This document shows positions 26,376 through 33,281 of a stretch of 48,840 nucleotides of DNA, piece by piece; within the stretch, counting starts at the first letter, position 1, and each line of letters starts with the position of its first letter. The DNA is from Paracoccus sigandri. Lineage in GTDB: Bacteria; Pseudomonadota; Alphaproteobacteria; Rhodobacterales; Rhodobacteraceae. Both the position numbers and the translations under genes were made by a program. Below the pieces are notes generated by a model. It worked only from the letters and a program-made list of their open reading frames with translations. It was not told where the DNA came from and made no database searches. The DNA is taken from NCBI RefSeq assembly GCF_003709565.1, contig NZ_QNRC01000032.1:1-48840 (forward strand). Direction: 5' to 3'.

Positions 26376-26780
26376 ATGTATTATGCCGCGCAGCGAAAGC
26401 AGTCGATCCACGAGCAACTGGGCGGGGACGAAGGCATCCGCGCCCTGGTCAAGGAATTCTACGACATCGTGGAACAGGACGAAGACGCCAGGGAGCTGCA
26501 TCTTCTGCACCTGCAGGGCGCGGGCGTCGCCCATTCGCGCGAGGAGCAGTTCAACTATCTCTGCGGCTTCTTCGGGGGGCCGCAATATTACGTCATGAAG
26601 CACCGCCATGCGCGGCTGAAAGAGATCCATGCCCATGTGCCCATCGGCCCGCAGATGCGCGACCTGTGGCTGCGCTGCATGGCCAGGGCCATCGACCGGC
26701 GGGGAATCGACGCCGATCTGGCGGCCGTGCTGATGCGCCATTTCACCACCGCCGCCGAAAGCAGCCGCAACATGGACTGA
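26376..26780 (+). CDS. Group II truncated haemoglobin
   Basis: A 134-residue haem protein of the truncated globin family. IHEQLGGDEGIRALVKEFYD is the typical N-terminus, GFFGGPQYYVMKHRHARL is the E-F region, His85 in KEIHAHVPIG is the probable proximal haem ligand, and W98 (RDLWLRCM) matches the G8 tryptophan of group II. Such proteins bind O2 or NO. The ATG follows GGGGAGG. It is paired with a cupin gene 43 bases downstream and divergent from the XRE-cupin regulator. A role in supplying O2 to, or protecting, the amine monooxygenases is possible but unproven. Confidence 0.9.
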   Translation: MYYAAQRKQSIHEQLGGDEGIRALVKEFYDIVEQDEDARELHLLHLQGAGVAHSREEQFNYLCGFFGGPQYYVMKHRHARLKEIHAHVPIGPQMRDLWLRCMARAIDRRGIDADLAAVLMRHFTTAAESSRNMD

Positions 26781-26823
26781 CGCGCCTGCGCGTCCGCGGC
26801 ATTTTACCAGCAGAGGAGACCCC

Positions 26824-27180
26824 ATGACGATCAGGAAATTCGGCACCTACGATGCCCCCTCGGTCCAGCCGATCACCGAGGACCTGGACTGGTGGCACCC
26901 GGTCGAGGGCGCGCCCAGAATGAAGACCTGGATCGAGCACCAGTCCGAGGACGGCAAGTACCTGACCGGCTATTGGGAGGCCACGCCGGGCAGCTATCGC
27001 GTGCGCTACGACGTGGACGAGTTCATCCACCTGTTCGAGGGAAAGGTCACGCTGACCGATGACGGGCAGGCGCCGCGCAGCTTCTCGGCCGGCGACACCT
27101 TCGTGATCGAGGCCGGGTTCGACGGCATCTGGAAGACCGAGGAAACGGTGCGCAAGGCCTTTGCCATCCGCGTGCGGTAA
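26824..27180 (+). CDS. Small cupin-domain protein (DUF861/cupin_3 type)
   Basis: A 118-residue single cupin. The barrel is seen in YWEATPGSYRVRYDVDEFIH, LFEGKVTLTDDG, and SFSAGDTFVIEAGFDGIWKT. Only one obvious metal-type histidine (FIHLFEG) is present, so it may be a binding rather than catalytic cupin. The family includes ureidoglycine aminohydrolase-like and amine-linked proteins. Co-transcription with the globin is likely given the 43-base gap and a GAGGAGA site. I cannot assign a reaction. Confidence 0.8.
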   Translation: MTIRKFGTYDAPSVQPITEDLDWWHPVEGAPRMKTWIEHQSEDGKYLTGYWEATPGSYRVRYDVDEFIHLFEGKVTLTDDGQAPRSFSAGDTFVIEAGFDGIWKTEETVRKAFAIRVR

Positions 27181-27228
27181 GGACGGCGGCGGCTTCCGCC
27201 CTGCCCGCCATCCGGCGAAACCTTGATC

Positions 27229-27251
27229 GGCCCCGGCGCAAGGCCGGGGCC
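27229..27251. terminator. Hairpin after the globin-cupin pair
   Basis: GGCCCCGGC and GCCGGGGCC form a stem around GCAAG, followed by GGATCTTTG on the plus strand. It lies 48 bases past the cupin stop and 29 bases before the stop of the convergent transporter gene. The U tract is short. Confidence 0.6.
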
Positions 27252-27280
27252 GGATCTTTGTCCAAGGGGCGAAACCCGGC

Positions 27281-28648
27281 TCAGAGCGGCCGGTCCGGCA
27301 GCGAGGTCCCGTTCGGCTTCATGTCCCAATAGACCAGGTCCAGGCCGGTTGCCTGATCGTCCTCGTCCACCCGCAGGCCCACCGTCTGCTTCAGGACGAA
27401 GGTCAGGATCGCGGCGGTCAGCACCCCCGCGCCCACGCAGGCCAGGATGCCCAGGATCTGCATGGTCACGCCGATCTGGCCGTGCTGGAACGCATAGGGG
27501 CCCTCCTCGATGCCGAAATAGCCGCCATGCGGAGTGCCCGCCTTGATCAGCCCGACCGCGATCAGCCCATAGACGCCGGCGCCCAGAAACAACGGGAACA
27601 GCTTGTGCTCGTCGATGCCGCGCTTCTGGGTGAACTCGTAGACGGCCCAGGCCACCACCGGCGCGAACAGCGCCACCAGGAAGGTCTGCCAGGGGGCATA
27701 GACGTCGAAGGCCGGCGCGCCCGCGACATAGCCGGCCAGCGGGCCCAGCAGCAGATAGGCGTAGGAACGCTTGCGGTACCCGATGATCGCGCCGGTCACC
27801 GCGCCCCCGGCCCAGGCAAGGCCGTAATTGTTGAAGACGATGCCCACGCTGGTATCGGCCATGGTGACGCTGACCGCCAGCGCCTCGGGCTCGAAGAAGA
27901 ACAGGCAGGACAGGATGACCATGGGCAGGCCCGCAAAGATCGTCAGCAGCCCGGTCGCGGCCAGTCCGATGCTGGGGGCGTCGTAGGAGTTGACCTTGGG
28001 ATGCGGCTCGAACATGCCCGGACGCCGGCCCAGCATCGGCACCAGCACCAGCGCCATGCCGGCCGGGAACAGATAGACGAAGCCGACGCCGAAGAAGTCG
28101 TGGAAGCCGGCATTGGTCAGCGGCCCGACCGAGCCCCAGACCGCGAAGCTGAGCGCCGAGGACACCACCGCCGCCACCACCGAGGTGATGTAATAGGCCA
28201 GGGGCTTCATCCGCTCGGACACGGCGAAATGCAGCAGCACGTTGATGATGCCGGCAAAGCAGGCCAGGAAGAACACGAAGATCTGGAACGTGTTCAGGCC
28301 GGGAAAGACCGCCGGATCGACATTCTGGGCCATGCCGTTGGCCATGGCGCCGCCCAGCCACCAGTCCTTCAGCGAATCCGCCAGGCTTGCGCCCTCCATG
28401 ACGTAATATTGCCCGGCCCAGAAGCCGAAACCGATCACGAAATAGGCGGCGAAGCCCAGGAAGAACCCGATGGTCTTCTCGATCGTCGAATTGAACAGGC
28501 TGCCGCTGCGGGTCGTGCCCGCGTCGATCATCAGCAGTCCCACCACCACGAGGATCGCCCCCACGGTGCCCGAGCCATAGATCAGGTTCTGCACCAGCGA
28601 GTTGAGCGTCACCTGATCCGAATAGAGGATGGTCGTCGTTGGTTCCAT
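27281..28648 (-). CDS. Divergent Amt-family transporter lacking the twin histidines
   Basis: A 455-residue, roughly 11-helix inner-membrane protein of the ammonium transporter family (MIDAGTTRSGSLFNSTIEKT near the N-terminus is the Amt MxxG...R...N region). Aligning by eye with E. coli AmtB, the DFAGGTVVHI segment corresponds to DFFGVGFVYL, so the first pore histidine is tyrosine. The second histidine segment (GVHGVCGIVG) corresponds to LFLGAGVYG, again without histidine. These histidines line the ammonium pore, so the substrate or mechanism probably differs; a methylated amine is an attractive guess given tmm/tdm upstream. The ATG at 28648 follows GGGAGAA. A 10-base palindrome (28735-28744) lies upstream. 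Confidence 0.82.
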   Translation of the reverse strand: MEPTTTILYSDQVTLNSLVQNLIYGSGTVGAILVVVGLLMIDAGTTRSGSLFNSTIEKTIGFFLGFAAYFVIGFGFWAGQYYVMEGASLADSLKDWWLGGAMANGMAQNVDPAVFPGLNTFQIFVFFLACFAGIINVLLHFAVSERMKPLAYYITSVVAAVVSSALSFAVWGSVGPLTNAGFHDFFGVGFVYLFPAGMALVLVPMLGRRPGMFEPHPKVNSYDAPSIGLAATGLLTIFAGLPMVILSCLFFFEPEALAVSVTMADTSVGIVFNNYGLAWAGGAVTGAIIGYRKRSYAYLLLGPLAGYVAGAPAFDVYAPWQTFLVALFAPVVAWAVYEFTQKRGIDEHKLFPLFLGAGVYGLIAVGLIKAGTPHGGYFGIEEGPYAFQHGQIGVTMQILGILACVGAGVLTAAILTFVLKQTVGLRVDEDDQATGLDLVYWDMKPNGTSLPDRPL

Positions 28649-28734
28649 TGTCGTTCTCCCTGTTTTTGTTGGTGTTCCGGGACGTGCCGTGCCCGGAAGG
28701 CGCCTGGCGGCGCCGGTCGCGCGTCATGACAGGC

Positions 28735-28744
28735 GGAAATTTCC
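28735..28744. promoter_or_regulatory. Perfect palindrome upstream of the Amt-like gene
   Basis: GGAAATTTCC is a perfect 10-base palindrome, flanked by partly symmetric ACAGGC and TGTC bases. It lies 86 bases ahead of the Amt-like start codon and could be a dimeric regulator site. It does not match the TTCTTnACnGGAA element. Confidence 0.3.
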
Positions 28745-29023
28745 TGTCGGTCGGAGGGCTGAAATCGCTGATCTGAAAGGCACTTCCCCAGGGCTTGCGA
28801 TGGCTCCGGTTCCCGGACCGGGATCGCGCTTCCGAAACGGCCGGGGGAAACTCGTCAAGGGATTGCGTCGGACAGGTCCGTGCCACGGCCGGCCTTCACC
28901 CGCGACAGCCGGGGACAAGGCGGGTTCTGCAAGCCGGGCCGCCCCGTCCGGGCGGCTGCCGGCGATGCCCGCGCATCCGGGACAGGCGGCGGCATCCGCG
29001 TCCGGTCTGCGGCCGCAGACAGC

Positions 29024-29046
29024 AAAAAGGCGCGCAATCGCGCGCC
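29024..29046 (-). terminator. Rho-independent terminator downstream of tdm
   Basis: On the minus strand GGCGCGC pairs perfectly with GCGCGCC around a four-base loop, and TTTTT follows at once. This is the best intrinsic terminator in the window. It ends the tmm-tdm transcript or a separate short leftward RNA about 290 bases beyond the tdm stop. Confidence 0.8.
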
Positions 29047-29334
29047 CGATGTCCGATCGCCCGGCTGCGGGCGAATGCGGCAGGCATTCTTCCGATGCGC
29101 GCCCCCCGTCCCGCAGGCAAGGGGCAGGGCCAGCAGATCGCGCAGGATCGGCGCAGGGGCGATGCCGGCGGGATCTTCCCTCCGCCATGGCACGATCGTG
29201 GTCGCAAGATCCTTTTCCACCTGTCAGATCCCTGTCGGTTGTGGAATGGGCGGTGAGCTTTCCGTCTTTGCTGCCGTCTGCCCGAGAGACGATCCCCGGC
29301 GCCCTGCCTGCGGGCCTGTCCTGCGGCCCGCGCC

Positions 29335-31707
29335 TCAGGCGCGGGGGCGTTCCTTCTTCGGGTCGTAATGCGGGAAGGCCGCGACCTTTGCCGCGATGCG
29401 CTTGATATGCCCGTCCAGCCGCCCGACCTCGACCGCGGTGCCGGGTTCGGCATGGGCGATGTCGAGGCGGGCCAGCGCGATCATCTGCCCGGTGCGCGGC
29501 GAGCGCATGGCCGAGCAGACCTCGCCCACCTGCGCGCGGCCGATGCGGATGCAATCGCCATGGCCGACGGGGTCCTGCCCGTCGATCTCCAGCCCGACGA
29601 ACTTGCGGCTGGGATGGTCCTTGCGCCGGACCAGCGCCTCGCGGCCGACGAAATCGGCGCTCTTGGACTTCAGCGGCACGGTGAAACCCACGCCCGCCTC
29701 GAACGGGTCGGTCTGGTCGCTGAAATCGTAGCCGGCAAAGACCAGCCCGGCCTCGATGCGCACCAGGTCCAGCCCGGCCAGGCCCATCGGCTTGATCCCC
29801 AGCGGCTGGCCGGCGTTCCAGACCGCCTCGAAGACCACGTCGCCATGCCTGGGATGGCAGAAGATCTCATAGCCCAGCTCGCCCGTATAGCCGGTGCGCG
29901 ACACCACGACGGGCACGCCCCGCTCGCCGCCGATGCGGCCGACGGTGAAGCGGAACCAGCCCAGATCGGCCACGGCGGGCTGATGCGGCGGCGTCCAGAC
30001 GATCCCGGCCACCAATTCGCGCGATTTCGGCCCCTGCACCGCCAGGTTGTGCATCTGGTCGGTCGAGGAGCGGATCATCACGTTCAGGCCCAGCTTCTCG
30101 GCCTGCTCGCGCATCCAGACCCCGCCCTCGTCGCTGCCGCCGATCCAGCGGAAGTTCTGCTCGCCCAGGCGGAACAGCGTGCCGTCGTCGATCATGCCGC
30201 CATGCGGATGGCACATGGCGGAATAGACCACCTGCCCATGGCCCAGCTTGGCCACGTCGCGGGTCAGCACCCAGTTCATCAGCGCCTCGGCATCGGGGCC
30301 GGTCACCTCGAACTTGCGAAGCGCCGACAGGTCCATGACCACCACGCCCTCGCGGCAGGCCCAATAGCTTTCGACCGGGTCGCATTCGGGGAAGGAATTG
30401 GGCAGCCAGAAGCCCCGATACTCGACGAAATCGCGGGTCAGGACGGCGAAATTCTGGTGGAAGGCGGTCTCACGGGTCATGATCGGCTCCGCGTCGGGGG
30501 TGGCGCGCCAGGCGGTGGCGCGGCTGAAGCTTTCGCGCGCGCCATAGCTGCGGATATGGATGTCGGTCAGGTGCCAGCCATTGGCGGCGGTGGTGTCGTC
30601 GGGACAGGCCGAGGAGACGCAGACCAGATCGGTCAGCGCCCGCAGCAGCACATAGTCGCCGGGCCGCGACCAGGGCTCGTCGGCATACATCACGCCATGC
30701 GCGTCGATGCCGGTGTTGAAGAAGAAATTCGCCGCCATCCAGCCGGCGCGGGCCTCGACCCCATAGGGCGCCAGCGCGGCGTTGAAATTGTCCGTGCAGT
30801 TGGCATGGCCCGGATAGCCGATATCGTCGTAATATTTCGCCGAACAGGCCAGCGCGAAGGCATCGTGGCGCCCGCAGGTGTCCTGCACGACCTCGACCAG
30901 CGGCGTCAGGTCGTGGTCGAAATATTTCGCGTGCAGGCCCGGCATCGGATAGGCGTGGCCCTGGAAGGTCCGCGTCGTGGTCACGTCCAGCGGATGCACG
31001 ATGCCGCGGTCCAGCTTGCGCGCATCGAAGCACTGGAAGTCGGTGCATTGCCGGCCGTCCACGTCGATGATCTGGATGAAATCCCCGGCCTTGACGGTAT
31101 AGGCCTGGGCGGTGGCGGATTTCACCCGCAGGTCCAGGACCGGATCGGCCAGCGGCGTGGGCAGGGCGAAATGCCCCTGGCGGCGCGGATTGGCGCGGGT
31201 GATGCGCAGGGTCAGCGGGGTCGAGGTGTCCTGCGCCTCGAAATCCATGACCCCGCCCGGCGCGGCGGCGATCAGCCAGCCGGGGGCGGCGGCGGTCAGC
31301 GCCACGGTCTCGCCCGGCCGCGATTGCGCCCCGAACAGGCCGATGGCGCGGGCATCGTTCAGCGAGACGCCCAGTTCGGCCAGCCGGCGGCGCAGCGCTT
31401 TCAGCCCCGGCCTGTCCGAGGACAGCAGCGCGCGCAACCCGTCGGCGGGCGCATCGGCCCTGGCGCCCAGGATCGCGGCGTCCAGCCGGCCGTCGGCATG
31501 GGCGGCAAGCAGCTCGCAGCGCTGGCCGCCCTCGTCATTGATGATCTCGACCCGGTCGCCGGCGGCGATCTGGACCGCGACGGCGCCCGCACCGGGAACG
31601 GAATAGCGTTCGACGCCGGGCGGCAGGGTAAAGCCGGCGGCGCGGCGCGCATGGGTTCCGCGCGGCGGGCCGGGCCGGAAAAGGCGTTCTGGCGGCAGCT
31701 GAAGCAT
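29335..31707 (-). CDS. tdm: Trimethylamine N-oxide demethylase (DUF1989-GcvT fusion)
   Basis: Converts TMAO to dimethylamine and formaldehyde. The 790-residue protein has an N-terminal DUF1989-type region (about residues 1-390), containing KAGDFIQIIDVDGRQCTDF and ANCTDNFNAAL, and a C-terminal GcvT-like folate-binding region (about 410-790), with GGMIDDGTLFRLG and VVSRTGYTGELGYEIFC. Cys288, Cys304 and Cys368 have the same spacing (16 and 64) as the three zinc-binding cysteines I recall for the Methylocella silvestris enzyme. That makes the assignment strong. The GcvT part may pass formaldehyde to THF. GGGAGG precedes the ATG; tmm ends 60 bases upstream, so the two form an operon. Confidence 0.93.
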   Translation of the reverse strand: MLQLPPERLFRPGPPRGTHARRAAGFTLPPGVERYSVPGAGAVAVQIAAGDRVEIINDEGGQRCELLAAHADGRLDAAILGARADAPADGLRALLSSDRPGLKALRRRLAELGVSLNDARAIGLFGAQSRPGETVALTAAAPGWLIAAAPGGVMDFEAQDTSTPLTLRITRANPRRQGHFALPTPLADPVLDLRVKSATAQAYTVKAGDFIQIIDVDGRQCTDFQCFDARKLDRGIVHPLDVTTTRTFQGHAYPMPGLHAKYFDHDLTPLVEVVQDTCGRHDAFALACSAKYYDDIGYPGHANCTDNFNAALAPYGVEARAGWMAANFFFNTGIDAHGVMYADEPWSRPGDYVLLRALTDLVCVSSACPDDTTAANGWHLTDIHIRSYGARESFSRATAWRATPDAEPIMTRETAFHQNFAVLTRDFVEYRGFWLPNSFPECDPVESYWACREGVVVMDLSALRKFEVTGPDAEALMNWVLTRDVAKLGHGQVVYSAMCHPHGGMIDDGTLFRLGEQNFRWIGGSDEGGVWMREQAEKLGLNVMIRSSTDQMHNLAVQGPKSRELVAGIVWTPPHQPAVADLGWFRFTVGRIGGERGVPVVVSRTGYTGELGYEIFCHPRHGDVVFEAVWNAGQPLGIKPMGLAGLDLVRIEAGLVFAGYDFSDQTDPFEAGVGFTVPLKSKSADFVGREALVRRKDHPSRKFVGLEIDGQDPVGHGDCIRIGRAQVGEVCSAMRSPRTGQMIALARLDIAHAEPGTAVEVGRLDGHIKRIAAKVAAFPHYDPKKERPRA

Positions 31708-31767
31708 CTGGACCTCCCAGGGGAAAAAACGGCGCCGGATGCCCGGCCCCAGTCGGGGGAACCCGGA

Positions 31768-33111
31768 TCAGTTCATCAGATAGGCTTCCATCGAATCGTC
31801 CAGCGCATCCTTCCAGGGGGTGTGATGCCTGGGCGCCATGGTGCCGGTGATGACCGAGCGATAGGAATGGTTGCGGAAGGCCATGATGTCCTCGGCCTTG
31901 TGCTTCTTCCATTCGTAGAAGGCCGCGCAGGCGCCATCCACGTCGAAGCTGGGATAGTCGGTTTCCCCGATCAGTTCCTTGACGTAATCGGCCTGGTAGC
32001 GGATCGCGTATTTCACGTCGTCCGAGGCCTCTTCGCGTTCCTCGCGCTCGCGCACGTCGGCCATCAGCACCTGCTTGTCCTGCGGCACCTCGATCCGGCC
32101 CAGGACGATGTCGCGCACATACCAGGCCTGGGCGTCGAACATGTTGAAGGTGAACCACTGGTCCTGCATGCCCAGATAGAACAGGCGCGGATTGTGGACC
32201 CAGACCACCCCCTTGTAGAGATCCGCCGCCGCCAGCCGGTTCGCGGTCTTCAGCCGCAGGTCGTCGGGCAGGAAGGGGAAATAATGCTTGTAGCCGGTGC
32301 ACAGGATGATGGCGTCCACCTCCTGGCGCGAGCCGTCCTTGAAGACGGCCTCCTTGCCCTCGACCCGGACCAGCGCCGGCTTTTCCTGCCAGTTGTCGGG
32401 CCATTTGAAGCCCATGGGCGCGCTGCGATAGCAGGAAGTGACGGTCTTCGCCCCGTATTTCCAGCATTGCGAGCCGATATCCTCGGCCGAATAGGACGAT
32501 CCCATGACCAGCACGTCCTTGCCGGCGAATTCGCGCGCGTCGCGGAAGTCATGGGCATGGACGATGCGGCCGTTGAAGGTCGAGAAGCCCTCGTATTCCG
32601 GCACGTTCGGGGTCGAGAAATGGCCCGAGGCCACGATCACATGGTCGAATTCCTCGGCATACATGTGATCCTCGACCAGGTCATGGGCGGTGACGGTGAA
32701 GGTCTCGGCGGCCTCGTCATATTCGACATGCCGCACCACGGTCGAGAAGCGGATCCAGTCGCGGACCCCGGCCTTCACCACCCGCCCCTCGATATAGTCG
32801 AACATCACCGCGCGCGGCGGATAGGAGGCGATCTGCTTGCCGAAATGCTCCTCGAAGGAATAATCGGCGAATTCCAGCCCCTCCTTGGGGCCGTTGGTCC
32901 ACAGATAGCGATACATCGAGCAATGCACCGGCTCGCCGTATTCGTCCAGCCCGGTGCGCCAGGTATAGTTCCACAACCCGCCCCAGTTCGTCTGCTTCTC
33001 GAAACAGACGATCTCGGGAATCTCGGCGCCCTTCTGGGCCGCTGACTGGAAGGCTCTCAGCTGCGCAAGCCCCGAAGGTCCCGCGCCGATGATGGCAACG
33101 CGCTTCTTCAT
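31768..33111 (-). CDS. tmm: Trimethylamine monooxygenase (bacterial FMO)
   Basis: Flavin-containing monooxygenase that uses NADPH and O2 to make TMAO from trimethylamine. The 447-residue protein has the FAD motif GAGPSG at 9-14, the FMO signature FNGRIVHAHDF at 179-189, the NADP-binding variant GSSYSA at 204-209, and LCTGYKHYFPFLP. Length matches bacterial Tmm rather than animal FMOs. Immediate linkage to tdm gives the substrate. The ATG at 33111 follows GGGAG; an open frame to 33207 would pass through the promoter element, so it is rejected. Confidence 0.94.
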   Translation of the reverse strand: MKKRVAIIGAGPSGLAQLRAFQSAAQKGAEIPEIVCFEKQTNWGGLWNYTWRTGLDEYGEPVHCSMYRYLWTNGPKEGLEFADYSFEEHFGKQIASYPPRAVMFDYIEGRVVKAGVRDWIRFSTVVRHVEYDEAAETFTVTAHDLVEDHMYAEEFDHVIVASGHFSTPNVPEYEGFSTFNGRIVHAHDFRDAREFAGKDVLVMGSSYSAEDIGSQCWKYGAKTVTSCYRSAPMGFKWPDNWQEKPALVRVEGKEAVFKDGSRQEVDAIILCTGYKHYFPFLPDDLRLKTANRLAAADLYKGVVWVHNPRLFYLGMQDQWFTFNMFDAQAWYVRDIVLGRIEVPQDKQVLMADVREREEREEASDDVKYAIRYQADYVKELIGETDYPSFDVDGACAAFYEWKKHKAEDIMAFRNHSYRSVITGTMAPRHHTPWKDALDDSMEAYLMN

Positions 33112-33210
33112 GCTATTGGCTCCCTGTTTGCCGGTATGGACCAATTTTGGCAACTGGTTCCATCGGCCTGAACCAAGTAAGGGCCGATTGCGCCCACAGG
33201 TCAACATTTT

Positions 33211-33223
33211 TTCTTCACCGGAA
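33211..33223 (+). promoter_or_regulatory. Candidate C1-regulon operator, copy E (tmm upstream region)
   Basis: TTCTTCACCGGAA, preceded by CAACATTTT, lies 99 bases ahead of leftward tmm and 58 bases ahead of the rightward substrate-binding-like gene. It fits TTCTTnACnGGAA exactly, like copies A and B. It could control either or both directions. Confidence 0.5.
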
Positions 33224-33281
33224 TACGGAATCCGTGGTTTTCTGGCGCCGAAAGCGGCAGATTTCCGCTATGAAGGGGATC

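Larger units (their letters stand above)
28649..29334. other. 686-base intergenic region between tdm and the Amt-like gene
   Basis: Several open frames exist but all are arginine/alanine-rich and lack domain signals; I do not call a protein. The right part contains a strong leftward terminator (29024-29046), leaving about 290 transcribed bases after the tdm stop. The left part should hold the promoter of the Amt-like gene, with a GGAAATTTCC palindrome about 90 bases before its ATG. No tRNA or sigma54 promoter is visible. Confidence 0.5.

Noticed and set aside
28649..28740. Sigma54 promoter for the Amt-like gene
   Set aside because: A GGCAC run occurs, but no TTGC at the required spacing.
28855..29220. 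Possible small protein on the minus strand after tdm
   Set aside because: It starts with GTG without a clear ribosome binding site, is Arg/Ala/Pro-rich, and a strong terminator lies inside it.
29368..33045. Open frame of 1,225 codons on the plus strand opposite tdm and tmm
   Set aside because: Antisense shadow of two well-defined genes; composition typical of GC-rich third-position artefacts.
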